Of a DNA stretch of 64,000 nucleotides, positions 22,410 to 34,226 are shown one piece after another (positions within the stretch are counted from its first letter, which is position 1; each line of letters opens with the position of its first letter). A program made the position numbers and the translations under genes. Source of the stretch: Dichetophora obliterata (taxonomy: Eukaryota; Arthropoda; Insecta; Diptera; Sciomyzidae); NCBI GenBank assembly GCA_963920525.1, contig OY986438.1, positions 80,215,177 through 80,279,176 of the forward strand. The letters are read 5' to 3'. The notes below the pieces were generated by a model. That model had not been told where the DNA came from and ran no database searches. It saw only the letters and a program-made list of their open reading frames with translations.

Positions 22410-23583
22410 TTGTATCTAAAATGTTATTTTATTATTTCTTATTATGTATTAAAAAATATTTTTATTATAATAACAATAAAACAGTTGGATATATCATAGA
22501 AAAATTATAATAAATATATTAATAACCAGGGCTCGTAGTTTGATGACCTAAAAACTGACATAAGTGACATAAAAAACACAAACAATTACATAAAAAAATA
22601 AAGAAAAAAAGCCTTAAAAATAAAACATCACTAAACACGTATTGCTGTAAGAAACTTAAGTAAGTTTGCAGAATAAAGTTTCTATTAGTTTTAGGATGGT
22701 GATGTGAAAAATCTGACTAAACTAACGTAAACGTGTGATTTCACAAGTAGGGTGGATTCCACCTAGTAGCACTACATTCAAAATTATTCTAAGCATAGAA
22801 TTAGTGAATGAAATTAATAAAAAACTATTTATAACTAATGAAAAAGGTTTAAATAATTTCGAATAAAAAATTTTTAAGATTTATACACTTGAGTCCTTAT
22901 AATTGTGAGATTCATTTACGGGTGTTTTTAAAGGTTAGTAAACAAGGGTTAAGCAAACTCTTTTTTTTCTATTCAGTTTTACTGTATCTACTATTAAACA
23001 TAACCGATTTTAATTTAAATGTGACATAATTTTAAATTGTCCATATTCGCCGCTTTTGATAAATATCACAGACACCTATACTTTTGATCAAATCACATTC
23101 TACGCCTTTCTTGGACTTTTCTAAACATATTCTGGCACCAAGTTCTTATAGAAATTTCGCAGTTCTTACACCCGAAATTAGAGGTATTTAATTAAATGAA
23201 TCAAAATTAAAGACTGAAGTGTTTTTATCAGTTCGACTACACAACATAACCTAAAATGTTTGCCATTCTTTGACAAGTTAACAGTTGTTCACAATTTGTT
23301 TTATTAATAAATACCTGCTCGTTTTGAAAAACTCCATACATTTGGGTTGAATACTCGGAGCTTTGGTTACGCTTGTCTTGAAGGGATAAAGAATGTTCAT
23401 TGCAAGCAAAACATTGTTGTTATTTTACCGACATACCATTAATAATAGTTTGTTTACTAATTAAGGTCGCTTTCAAGATTAACGTTCATGGACTCTTGGT
23501 CCAAATTTTAGCTCGGGTTACTTTCAAAATATACTGTCATTAAACTTCCTACTGGCAATACTGATTGCTCCACAGTAGCATGA
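22410..23583. other. unassigned intergenic DNA
   Basis: I see no coding frame, paired terminal repeats or RNA gene. Candidate host unique sequence. Confidence 0.45.
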
Positions 23584-24162
23584 TGTAAGAAATAGAGGTG
23601 TTAGTGAGTTTTTGACAACACCATGAATTTCATTGCTTCTGTCAAAAAATTGTGAGCGAAAGAGCGGAACTGTTGATAGTTGTCAAATTGTGTTATTTGC
23701 TTGAGTTGCTAGATGATGTGCTATAGTTTTTATTGTGCGAATTAAGTGTAAATAAATATTTAATGCAATTAATTGTGCCGTGTTGTGTTGACAAAAAGTT
23801 ATTGCAGTTGTTTTCGCCGATTTGCCAAGTATGTCATTGAATGTTTTGGCAATTTTATCAGAAACGTGCGCTAGAAGGTGCCGCCGACATGAAGCTTTGG
23901 CCAGCATGCAAATTGTCTTGCATTCACATCGTTTTTTTTTGCATTGCGCACAGCGTCTCATATATTTTTTATTGTTGTCCATATTACTTCATTCTCACTT
24001 TAATCTCAGTAAAAATATTATAAACTTGCAGAAAGACACGAATTTAACAAAATTTGTTTTCATTGCATTTCACCATCAGCTGTTTTTGACAAAAGCGGGG
24101 AAACATAATTTTATCATTGTGAGAGAGAAGTGTCAAATTCACTAACACCCCTATTTCTTACA
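23584..24162. mobile_element. 579-bp MITE (TGTAAGAAATAGAGGTGTTA ends)
   Basis: Left TGTAAGAAATAGAGGTGTTA and right TAACACCCCTATTTCTTACA form a TIR of about 28 bp with one mismatch. Similar CACAGTAG sequence is on both sides but no exact TSD is readable. The open frames inside are in non-coding, palindrome-rich sequence. Confidence 0.78.
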
Positions 24163-24599
24163 CCATGCACAGTAGAAAAAAAGAAAACAATAAACTAAAA
24201 GGAAACAAACAGCACAAAGAAGAACGCGCTGCTAGAGAAGGTCAGAGAAGTATGGAAACAATAAAAATTCATGCAGCAGCTGACACTCGAGCCTTAAGCG
24301 AAGCACCCGAATGATCTCGTGGTCTGGAGGCTGCCTTTGCATCAATTCGCAATCGTGACAAAGAGTGCTTTGCAGCAATCGTTGTTTACGAACTCGAGCG
24401 GTATGTATGCATTTTTTTCAGAGACTGTAAATAATAATTATTTTAAGATTTTTAAACAAGAAAAGCATTATGAAAAAAATTGTCGCACCGCCGTTTTGAA
24501 GGTAGAATTAGAATGCTCTCACATTGTAAACTTGATTTCATATTGATTTTTAAAATTTTGATTTTTACAATTTTGAGCAAAAAATAATAATTATTTCTG

Positions 24600-25060
24600 C
24601 TTTTTATTTTTTTAACGCAAAAATAAAAATCAAAATTCGCCCGATATTTTTTTGGTCACAAAATAACTGGTATGTTTTGATTTTTATTTTTTAAAGCAAA
24701 AATAAAAAGTAAAGTTTGTCCGATATTTTTTTGGCCACAAAATTACTGGTAAGTTTTGATTTTTATTTTTTTAAGCAAAAATAAAAAGTAAAGTTTGCCC
24801 GATATTTTTTTGGTCACAAAATAACTGGTATGTTTTGATTTTTATTTTTTAAAGCAAAAATAAAAAGTAAAGTTTGCTCGATATCTTTTTGGTCACAAAA
24901 TAACTGGTATGATTTGATTTTTATTTTTTAAAGCAAAAATAAAAAGTAAAGTTTGCCCGATATTTTTTTGTTCACAAAATAACTGGTATATTTTGATTTT
25001 TATTTTTTAATCCAAAAATAAAAAGCAAAATTTGCCCAACATATTTTGGACAACAAAATA
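24600..25060 (+). repeat. left arm array, 79-bp units
   Basis: Six units spaced 79 bp, marked by CGATATTTTTTTGGTCAC at 24642, 24721, 24800, 24879 and 24958, and a diverged one at about 25036. Each continues with AAATAACTGGTATGTTTTGA and an AT-rich TTTTTATTTTT/AAAAATAAAAA palindrome. Confidence 0.9.
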
Positions 25061-25350
25061 ACTTGTAAACATTGATTTAAAATTTTTTTATTAAAAAATT
25101 ATAAGCAAAATCAGTATTTCAATTTACGTTTGAAAAATTTATAGTAAGGGATTTATGTCATCTCGTAAGTGCTTCATTAGGGGCCGTTCAAGTATTATGT
25201 AAGCAGGTTCTTTGTAATATTAAACCCCCCCGTCCCCCTCGTCAGCAAAATTAAGAAAAGTCCTAGCCCCCTCCCATTCTTACGTAAAATTTAGTACATG
25301 TATTTTTCAATGTGTTCTGGTTTCTTTATTGATTGATTCATGAGCAGTAG

Positions 25351-25650
25351 TTGTAACATAGCGTCTCCATGAGGCATAGCACATGCTATCATATACATCA
25401 TGGCATCGAAAAATATAGTGGAGACCGACTATGCCAAGCGATAAATGCCATGATATTTTTCAGGGCATCTATCTCTAGCATGAACTGTATTGTATACCTG
25501 AATTTCAATGGAATCGAGAAATTTCAACAAACATGCCATGGCATAGAATAACCAACAAGCAAATACTGTGGCATATTTCGACAGTTGGTGCTCATGCCTT
25601 GATGTATATGATGGCATGTGATATGCCTCTTGAAGACGTTATGTAATTTA
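25351..25650. mobile_element. palindromic 300-bp MITE nested in the hAT foldback
   Basis: GAGGCATAGCACATGCTATC.ATACATCATGGC at the left is mirrored by GCC.TGATGTATATGATGG...GATATGCCTC at the right. Pairing extends outward to GTAACATAGCGTC/GACGTTATGTAAT, giving a TIR of about 55 bp with scattered mismatches. Internal GGCATGG motifs add further palindromes. Confidence 0.75.
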
Positions 25651-26049
25651 TGAAATAAGGAATAGGCTTGGAATACTATAGTTAATGAACATAATATTTA
25701 TTTAAGCAAATCTTATTGGCATGGTATTTAGTTATTATAATATATGTTATAATGAATTATATAAAAACGATCAAAACAAACTTATTTAAAATTTTGGTAT
25801 ATTAATTCAGATTAAGAGTCCTCGTTAACTAACTTCTGTACATTTTGTATTTTTTTATTTGTATGAGATTTTTTAAACTTTCGAATAACTTTTGGTGTAA
25901 CTATTGATTTGTCTATTTGAAACGGCAATAAAAACCATTAAACTTTAGCGAAAGCGGATTAATAGTAAAACAAACATTAACTTACAACACGTCAAATCGT
26001 TAAACGCACGCTTTTAATTTTTGATTATAAAACAAAAATCAATATTTAC

Positions 26050-26470
26050 AAGTTATTTTGTGCTCTAAAATATGTTGGGCAAATTTTGCTTTTTATTTTT
26101 GGATTAAAAAATAAAAATTAAAACATACCAGTTATTTTGTGACCAAAAAAATATCAGGCAAACTTTACTTTTTATTTTTGCTTTAAAAAATAAAAATCAA
26201 AACATACCAGTTATTTTGTAACCAAAAAATATCGGGTAATCTTTACTTTTTATTTTTGCTTAAAAAAATAAAAATCAAAACTTACCAGTTATTTTGTGAC
26301 CAAAAAAATATCGGGCAAACTTTACTTTTTATTTTTGCTTTAAAAAATAAAAATCAAAACATACCAGTTATTTTGTGAACTAAAAATATCGGGCGAATTT
26401 TGATTTTTATTTTTGCCTTAAAAAAATAAAAAGCAGAAATAATTATTATTTTTTGCTCAAAATTTTAAAA
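26050..26470 (-). repeat. right arm array, 79-bp units
   Basis: Inverted copies of the left-arm unit (ACATACCAGTTATTTTGTGA, CCAAAAAAATATCGGGCAAA) at roughly 79-bp spacing. Internal AT-rich palindromes are kept. It can form a very long hairpin with 24600-25060. Confidence 0.88.
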
Positions 26471-26541
26471 GTCACAAGATAATTATTATTTTTTTGCTTT
26501 TTATTGTAAAAGGCATACTCAGTACGGTCTCTGATTTTTTT

Positions 26542-27101
26542 TCTTGTGTGCGATTACGGCTGACGACGATTGTTACTCGAGTGGCAAAAACTGTCGAATG
26601 GTCTCATGCAAATCTCTGATATGTATGCTAAATTTCAGCTTAATCGGATACCAACAAGTTGTCGAAAAATGGCTTGCAGGTTTTGAGGACATACATACAT
26701 GCTAACAAAGCAAGTTAAATAAAAGCTTATAAAAACAGAATAACTAAAAGTAAAATATTGCAAATAAACAAATATTGCTTACACACACATTTAGTAGCTA
26801 ATTCCAATAAACAGAAACCCAAATGAAATATGACAAATAAAATATTGATTACATGTGCATTTATGTGTAAGTCAATTTTGTACATTAGTTTAAGTTACAA
26901 TTAAGAAACTTCAGAAATTAACTGATTGTTAAACCTTAAAGTTGCTTTTTAACGCTCTACCTACGGTACAATATAATTCGCGTACAGTGGTATATGTTAG
27001 CGTTGTGTAAAACGAATCGTTTTAAGATGTAGTGTGTTGTTTTTATATTGGTGGTGCGCACAGTGAAGTTTTTTAACCGTTAAGCTTAAAGCTAAGCTTA
27101 T
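26542..27101. other. non-coding; dispersed-repeat fragment at 26617-26700
   Basis: 26617-26700 (CAGCTTAATCGGATACCAAC... then ACATACATACAT) repeats the sequence at 18985-19075, so it is a fragment of the same dispersed family. The rest is unassigned. Confidence 0.55.
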
Positions 27102-27331
27102 CAGCCCTATTTTAAATAATTTTTCACGCGGAATCGGAACAGGGAGTTTTCATTTTTAAGATAAAGCTCAAGAACATTTTCGAAATATTTAATGCAAATT
27201 TGTTCATCAACTGCTTATCAACAAACGTTGCAAATTAAATTAATTTTAATTAATTAATTAATTTTAAATTAATTTAAAAATTAAAACTCCTTTTTCCGAT
27301 TCCGCGTGAAAAATTATTTAAAATAAGGCTG
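27102..27331. mobile_element. 230-bp MITE (CAGCCCTATTTTAAATAATT ends)
   Basis: A ~38-bp TIR runs CAGCCCTATTTTAAATAATT then TTTCACGCGGAATCGGAA, mirrored at 27293-27331 with one difference at the sixth base. The flanks share TAT. The centre is (TTAA)n-like. Non-coding. Confidence 0.85.
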
Positions 27332-27950
27332 TATATTTTATACATTTACACTAAGGTAACCCCATATGCACGGAAATTTTTTTTAGCTCGAATTGTTGAC
27401 ACCATAGGCTCAAAAATTCGAATAAAATATTCGTTTTTATATAAAACTAAAATCTATAAAGTTTCGTGATGACTGATGAACTTTTAGAAATCACTCAAGA
27501 TAGTTGGACAAGCGTTTTAAAAGATTTTTTTTTATTTGTAAATCAAAGAAATAATAAAATCAACACTTGGACTATATTTATTTAAAAAAATCTGGTATGC
27601 ACATAATTTTTTACTGTTATAAAATGAGCTATCAAGCATAAAAATTGGATAAATAGTACAAAAGTTGTGAAAATTTATTTTTCGAAGTAAATTTATTTTT
27701 TCCATCTTTAATAAAAAAAAATCGTAAAAATCCAAACGTGTAAAAATTGCAATGAAATGTTATTAAAATATTTCAGAAACAACATTTAATACAAATAAAA
27801 AATATGGTGTTATAACGTTGAATAACTTGGTCGTTATGAAATGTTTAATCAGAAGTGTAACATTTGGTTTATTTTTACGAAAAAAATCCGCAAAAATACA
27901 AAAATGCAATACTTAAAACACGACACATGGCTATGGCGAACTCTATAGCT
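27332..27950. other. AT-rich non-coding DNA
   Basis: No gene, TIR pair or RNA gene recognised. Confidence 0.45.
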
Positions 27951-27954
27951 TTTT

Positions 27955-29191
27955 TGTGTAAACAATTTGCGCTGCACTTGCTTGTGCTGCTCCTGGTGGC
28001 ACTCGGAGGACGTTCGTCAGCAAAGAAAGCCAATTTAACTTTGCTGCACTTGCTGATGCACCGGGAGATCGTTGGCTCACACACACGCACACACAAACTG
28101 AAGCACTTTCGTTTTTTTTATTTTTATTAATGGTATTCACTACATTTGTTAAGCCCTGCTAACTTGCTAAACTTAACAAATTTGTTAACTCCTGTCAAAA
28201 TTTTGTTTGGGAAAAGACTTAGCAGCTTGTTAGCAAGTTAACAAGCTCAGCACCGTGTTTTTGTTTAGCAGATACCATTTGTTAAGTCTGAAACGTCAAA
28301 GTTATTGAGTGTGGTGATGAATCGTTTTGTGAATGAGTTTTAACAAGTACCAAATTATTTATGATTTGCAGCTTCAAAGTCTAAAAACTTCCCTTTTTTA
28401 ATAAAAAAGTGAAAACTTTGTAAAGATGTTGGTAGAGATTTAAGACATTTCAAAGTTTCTGAGTAGCAAATGTATCAAAAGTGTTAACGCACTGTAATAT
28501 AAAAATAAAAATACATTTTTGGTTACTGAGTACTGGTTACACGGGTTATTAAAACCACAGATCTATTGCTACATTGAAAGTTGTCAAATTAACATTTGCA
28601 AACAATTTTTGCAAAATATTTGCAATTTATTTATTTATAAATGGTTGAAGTAAGAAACTTATATTTCTATTTAATTAAGCTTTATTATTTATTTATTAGC
28701 CAAGTGCAAATAAACGCCGTCGTTTGATTTTGTAATAATTCAGTTTTTTCAATTTTAAGCTGTAGAAGTCTTCCAGCTGATTTTTACATATCAGTTTAGC
28801 ACTTGATTATAAAATGTCTTAGCAGGTATGTTCACATCAACAGCTGCTAACTTTAACAATTTAGCAGTTTAGCAGGACTTAACAAATTTTAATGAATACC
28901 ATTATTATTTTGTTATTTTTTAAGTTTAACAATATTACAAGTTTACGAAATAAGTTGCAAGTACAAGCACTCGAGTTAAATATGTCGCAAATTGAATAAA
29001 ATGCAAATTAAATAAAATATTTGCGCTAAAACACGACCGAAATGTGAAACGTCAAAATTTGTAATTGTCAAAATTTCAGAGTCCATTTGACACAGCAAAA
29101 AAGACACATTTATTCCAACACACACAAATTTTATTCAACTTGATATTTTCTATTCTACCACGACTGAAAAGTTTCCTTTTGACACACAGCC
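27955..29191. mobile_element. foldback element copy A (GGCTGTGTGTC end), left-truncated
   Basis: Shares with 36048-37169 the internal CTGCACTTGCTTGTGCTGCT tandem segment, the (CA)-rich CACACACACGCACACAC stretch, GCAAGTACAAGCACTCGA, and the end ...TTTTGACACACAGCC at 29191. The left TIR is missing, and an unrelated MITE is inserted at 28129-28903. Confidence 0.75.
28129..28903. mobile_element. 775-bp MITE (AATGGTATTCACTACATTTG ends)
   Basis: AATGGTATTCACTACATTTG at the left and CAAATTTTAATGAATACCATT at the right form the TIR. It is followed inward by GTTAAG.CCTGCTAA and its complement. Flanking ATT (3 bp; TATTA if one base is trimmed) is duplicated. It splits copy A of the GGCTGTGTGTC foldback. 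Internal GTTAGCAAGTTAACAAGC palindromes. Confidence 0.82.
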
Positions 29192-29559
29192 TTTGTTTGG
29201 CGATATCTAATAAAATTTGCAAACTTTGTTTGGCGATATATAATAAAATAAGATCATGCATGTAATTATTTGATTGTTCAACAGATTTATTTAACACAAC
29301 TTAGGGCCATTTTGTTCACAAAAGGCATAAATATGATTTAACTCGGGGATAACTATCTCAAGGTTAATTTTATACCAAGCGTATAAATCGGGAGATAAAA
29401 AGTTGTTTTGTTCACATTTTATCCCAGCTTTATGCTTAGAGCATAAATTCGCTCTCAGTTTATATCGATTTCCATTGGAATGTTAGAGTGTTGCTCATTA
29501 ATTAAAAAATGTGTGGGGATTTTTGGTATATTTTTGCGAATTTGGGGGTTAGAGTGAAC

Positions 29560-30376
29560 ACTAGGTAAAAATGGATTGCTGATTTTGCATCTGATGTCAG
29601 AATTTCAAAATTCTAAAATTTTTCTACACAGTGCTGCCAACTAAACATTTTTTTAAGAATTTTAAACATGAAGAAACAGTATTGGGGGTTACTTCTTTCG
29701 AATCTGGTGTCAGAATTTTAAAATTCAAGATGGCGGATAGAGTTGCCACCTAATTTCTTGTTTATTTATGCGAATTCAACTCTGGGAGAAACAGTAGATA
29801 AAATTGGGTCGCTGATTCCGAATCCGTTGTCAGAATTTCAAAACTCGAAAGTTTTTCTACACATAGGGCTGCCACCTAAAAATTTTTTATTTTAAGAATT
29901 TTAAACATGAGGAAAGAGTATTAGGGGGTCGCTGATTTCGAATCTGAAGTCAGAATTTTAAAATTCAAGATGGTGGATAGGGTTGCCACCTTATTTTTTT
30001 GTATTTTTATGAATTCGTGGCTGACAACAAAAAAATGCTACACTAAAAATGGGTCGCTGAATACGAATCCATGGTCAGAATTTCAAAATTATAAAGTTTT
30101 GAAATTATAGGGTTGCCACCTAATAATATGTATGTAAATGATGTTTAAAATTCTAACAAATACATATTATTAGGTGGCAACCCTATTATTTCAAAACTTT
30201 ATCATTTTGAAATTCTGGCCACGGATTCGGATTTAGCGACCCATTTTTGGTATACCGTTTTTTTGGCAGCCCCAAATTCGTAAAAATAAAAAATTAAGGT
30301 GGCAACCTTATCCAACATCTTGAATTTTAAAATTCAGACACCAGATTCGAAATCAGTAACCCCCAATACTATTTCC
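29560..30376. repeat. palindromic array, GTCAGAATTTCAAAATT / GGTTGCCACCT units
   Basis: Four or five direct units carry GGGTCGCTGATT, GAATC.G..GTCAGAATTT, CAAGATGGCGGATAGGGTTG and CCACCT up to about 30125. The array then runs back in inverted orientation from about 30165 (AGGTGGCAACCCTAT, GAAATTCTGGCCACGGATTC). The centre is near 30145. Confidence 0.85.
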
Positions 30377-30377
30377 C

Positions 30378-31096
30378 CATGAAACAAAGATATACAGATA
30401 GCTTACTCCGTGCGCAAAAAATGAAATCTTCTGCGCACTACGTCACTCGAGCTTGTCAGCTGTAACACGTGGTGCATATACACAAAAGAAAATGTGAAAA
30501 AGTAAAAAGTAAACACAAGCAGCACAATTGCAAGCATTTAAGAAATATTGCATTCATTTAATTCAATTTCTAATATTGTGCACTTATAGTACGCGTAAAT
30601 TATAATTTTCAATTATATTTTATGTAATTAAAATTAGTACTAATGTTTAGATGCTTTTGAAACAACGATTTTAATTCGGGCCATAAAATGAATTTACAAT
30701 TTTTTCAACAAACGAAACAACAAACGAGAAGAACAAGAAAATGAAAACGAAGCAATCAAAGTGCTGTCAAACACATCAAGTAACGTAGCTAATTTTTTTT
30801 TGTGTAGGAGAATAAATGGGAGAAAACACCCCTATTATATATGCATTTCTTTTCAATAATAGTACTGAAAAATAAATTTGCTTAAATTAATTTAAAAATG
30901 TATTTAGAATGTAATTTATATTATTTCAATAAACCCAATTTCAATAAGAAAATGTCGATATTTTTCGTCGCTATAAATAAATTGTCCCCTTTAAATATAT
31001 TATGACTACGTTTTTATTTAGCCACTTTGACAAGCTCGAACTACGTCACAACAAAGATGGCGGACATGCGCAATACTTTATCTTCTTTGTATCATG
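30378..31096. mobile_element. 719-bp element with 9-bp TSD (CATGAAACAAAG ends)
   Basis: Ends CATGAAACAAAGATA and (minus strand) CATGATACAAAGAAG, with inverted matches continuing through TGCGCA...CTACGTCAC.CGAGCTTGTCA. An exact 9-bp TSD CTATTTCCC lies at 30369-30377 and 31097-31105, and the host palindrome continues on either side. Nine-base duplications point to a MULE/FB-like group. Non-coding. Confidence 0.87.
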
Positions 31097-31368
31097 CTAT
31101 TTCCCTATGTTTAAAAATCTGTATTTTCAATATTTTGGCACCAAGTAAATAAAAAATATTAAAATGAGTGTGATGAGAGCGAATTAAAAATCTTAACTCA
31201 CCAATTTTCACGAGTTAAATATTTCTGGGGTTAAGCTATCTCGCCACCATTTTTATCTCCAGCTTGAAGAGTTAAATGCTTAACTCACTGTGAACAAATG
31301 AAAAACTGGAAAAATCATGGAATTAACTCGGGGATAAATTTATCTCTCTGTGAACAAAATGGCCCTTA

Positions 31369-33441
31369 AAGATTAAAATGTTAAAACACTCAATCCATAC
31401 ATTATTGCAAACGAAGTTCCAGAAGAAAAAAACACAAAAAAAGAGTGTCCCTTTTTTTCAATCTCACCTCAAGTAGCGGGGGTTTATGTAGAATAGCGGG
31501 GGTTTGAGTAAAAGAAAATTTTTCAAAAATGTTGACAAATACAACATCTGAAAAAATTGCCAAACTTTAAGAGCATAAATAGACAAAAATAAAGGGACTT
31601 TATAATCAGTTTCGGTTGCAAACATCTTATTGCAACCTAACTTAAGTATTTGTATATTAAAATGCATATTATATGCATTATTTTTAGGAGTTGCAAAGTG
31701 ATTTATTTGTGAGCTTGAGGCCAATGAAGAACAAGAGTGAAGATCAGGGTTGATTTTTTTATGCACAAATACATGCAAACATTTTTGAGGTTATGTTTTG
31801 AGGTTAAGTTTCCTTTCTTGTTATCTTTGGTGTAAGGGCTTGATTGATCAATCTTTCGTTAGTTCGTTTGTTTTTGTTGTGCTATAAACATGTCTGCAGG
31901 AAAAAAGAAACAGTGAACTAAAATTTAAGAGCACAAATAATTTTTTGCAGAGTTTATTGACTCTTTTCCTTTTGTTTTCACGCTTTTTAATGTAAACTCA
32001 TCAACCCATCTGTGTGAAAGTTTAACTAACTCATCGCACGTCCGTGTTCCATGAAAAATTATGCAGAATGAAAATTTGACGTAATGATTGATGTGTGTAA
32101 GGGCTAGCATCAATCCATACGCACACATGCTTGACGTCAAATGATTGACCGTGTAAGGTGCGCATAAGCATCAAATAAAATACGTGAATTTCGTAATAAA
32201 TAAAGAATAGACTTTTCAAAAAAATTAGTAAGCACTGGAAATAATCATAACAATTGATTAATCAAAGAATTATCAAAATTATAAAATTGTAATAAAATAA
32301 TTATTAAAAAATAATCGGTATAGACCGAGTATAGATATAGATTAACTATATCCCGGTAATATTTTCCCTCAGGAATCTATTTTCGTTTCATATAAAAAAC
32401 AATATTTTCATTTTACACGAATAAATTTAACACGAATAAAGAATTTTTGAAAGATTTATAATTTTCTAAAAAAATGCTTTAAAATAAGTAGTTTTGGGTT
32501 ATACATTGTTCCAATAATTTTAGTTTAAAGATTTTACTAATGAATTTTCCCTAACACCACATCTAGCAGTACTTTCTTAGCAATACCTATTAACTAATGC
32601 GCACACACTTTATAATAAGTTTTACATGTAATTTGCAAAAAACAAAAATGTTCGCTCCACCTTACTGTAAGTTCATGTCAGTTTTTTTTTCCAGCTTAAA
32701 AATATTTGTTTTTTAACTATTCATCTGCATTTTTACTTGACCGGCTGTTTACCTATATTCCACATCATCCGTATGTCGGTATGTTTGCTTTTGACAGTCC
32801 ATCCACTACACATTTATTTTATTTTGCAATATAAATAAGAGCACAAAAAAAATCACTTACAGTCTTATAAGAATTCTGCAAAAAGCGGTTTACTGTGTAA
32901 GGTAGATGTCATCAGTAATTTAGCGTCCATGCCCGAGCAAATGTAACTCAGAATTGTTTACAGGTGTTGGAGGATTCGCAGCTACATTGTATTTAAGTAA
33001 TACTTGGTTACGTCATGTGTCCATTTTCCACTGGGTTGTTTTCAGTATGCTCTTAAAAGCGCTCATTAATACATACTCAATATGGGAGAGTATAAATGTG
33101 CAAAGCTACCCCACACCATTATAGAAACAACGAGGAATACTATAGCAGAGGAAAAGAGAGATAAAGCTTTATGCGGCTTGTGTGTCTAACATTTAAATGA
33201 AGCAATGATTTTTGGATACTAGTTTGATGTTTGGTTTTTTTTGGCTGCTCTATAAACTTAAATTTTAATAACTTTTAAGAGTATTTTTAAAAAAATAAAG
33301 GATGCAAGATTTCAAGTTAAGCATGTAGCTTTATATTAATAAAATAATTACTAAAATCGGTTCAGTAGATTTTAAGTTTAACGTCGTCGCAGATACGTGA
33401 GAAGCCTTTTATATAATAGTATAGAAGTATAGATATGCATA
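31369..33441. other. long non-coding stretch with one repeat tail
   Basis: No convincing gene; the open frames at 31464-31778 and 31925-32219 have no recognisable domain. 33350-33430 (AAAATCGGTTCAGTAGATTT ... TTTTATATAATAGTATAGA) looks like the 3' tail of a dispersed insect retroposon. Confidence 0.5.
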
Positions 33442-34122
33442 CTGGTGATTCTCCTTGATTAGGCAAGTACCAAACTTTATGGATGAGGATCACCCCTCCC
33501 ACTTTTCGGAGCTAGAAAGTGAAAACTTGAAAATATGTGTCATTACGTCTTACTCTAGATTTTATTTATCTCATAACCGATCTCCAAAGTCAAAAGCATC
33601 TTGAAAAAGAGACCACATGACCTTCAAACCAATGATTTTTGTATACAAAAACCGTTTCTAATCGCACAACACTAAATGCTGACTGTTTTACGTGTAGTAA
33701 TTTAAAATAAAAAAGTAGTTGTGTTTGCATTGAGTACTCAAGTTCTATGGCAAGATCAAAAACCAAGTCAATAGAAAACTTTATCATTAAAAAAAAATTA
33801 CATCATAAAAATATTCAAAAAATGTATTTAATATTCGAGATATTTACTACCAAAGTTGAATTAAAAAATTTTCAGAATTCAGTTGCCCATAACTTACTTA
33901 TATGTGACTTTATGCAAAATATTTTATAAACTATGTAATGTTAATTTGATTAACTTCACAATAAGTTATAAACTTTGTGAATCGGATAAAAGATACATAT
34001 AATATGGAGTAAAATTTAATGACACTTATTTTCCAGTTTTTCCTCTTTAGCTCCAAAAGGGGGGAGGAGTGACCATCATTCTTGCATTTTTTTACTCAAA
34101 TAATTATATAATAGTCACCAAC
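33442..34122. mobile_element. ~680-bp MITE with ~100-bp imperfect TIRs
   Basis: The left arm (TGGTGATTCTCC..., GAGGATCACCCCTCCCACTTTT, GGAGCTAGAAAGTGAAAACT) is mirrored by the right arm (TTTTCCTCTTTAGCTCC, AAAAGGGGGGAGGAGTGACC, TAATAGTCACCA). Ends are approximate and no TSD was read. Non-coding. Confidence 0.7.
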
Positions 34123-34226
34123 CGAGGGAATTAATGCTATATCTGGAGCACCTTGTACATAATTCACGAAGCTTTAAATATAAAAACACAGGTCTCCCTA
34201 TGTATTTTCACATCACTGTATGTAGT

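Larger units (their letters stand above)
24419..26533. mobile_element. 2.1-kb hAT-type foldback with 79-bp tandem arms
   Basis: Ends CAGAGACTGTA and (minus strand) CAGAGACCGTA; exact 8-bp TSD ATTTTTTT at 24411-24418 and 26534-26541. Each arm is a tandem array in opposite orientation around a ~950-bp centre that holds another MITE. No transposase. The CAGAGAC ends and 8-bp TSD fit hAT, but T-rich TSDs can match by chance. Confidence 0.82.
29304..31365. mobile_element. 2.06-kb PIF/Harbinger-type non-autonomous element
   Basis: Perfect terminal match GGGCCATTTTGTTCACA / TGTGAACAAAATGGCCC with the TTA target duplication at 29301-29303 and 31366-31368, the PIF/Harbinger signature. Subterminal inverted copies of TTAACTCGGGGATAA and AGTTAAAT...CTTAACTC follow. 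The interior is a large palindromic array (29560-30376) plus a nested element (30378-31096). No transposase or MYB-like frame was found. Confidence 0.88.

Noticed and set aside
23683..24145. overlapping open frames on both strands
   Set aside because: They sit entirely inside a MITE with clear terminal repeats.
24600..25060. CRISPR-like array (regular 79-bp units)
   Set aside because: Eukaryotic context, no unique spacers, and the units are mirrored in an inverted arm; this is a transposon arm.
27864..28140. open frames with leucine/alanine-rich products
   Set aside because: They follow a CTGCACTTGCT tandem repeat inside a foldback and appear on both strands.
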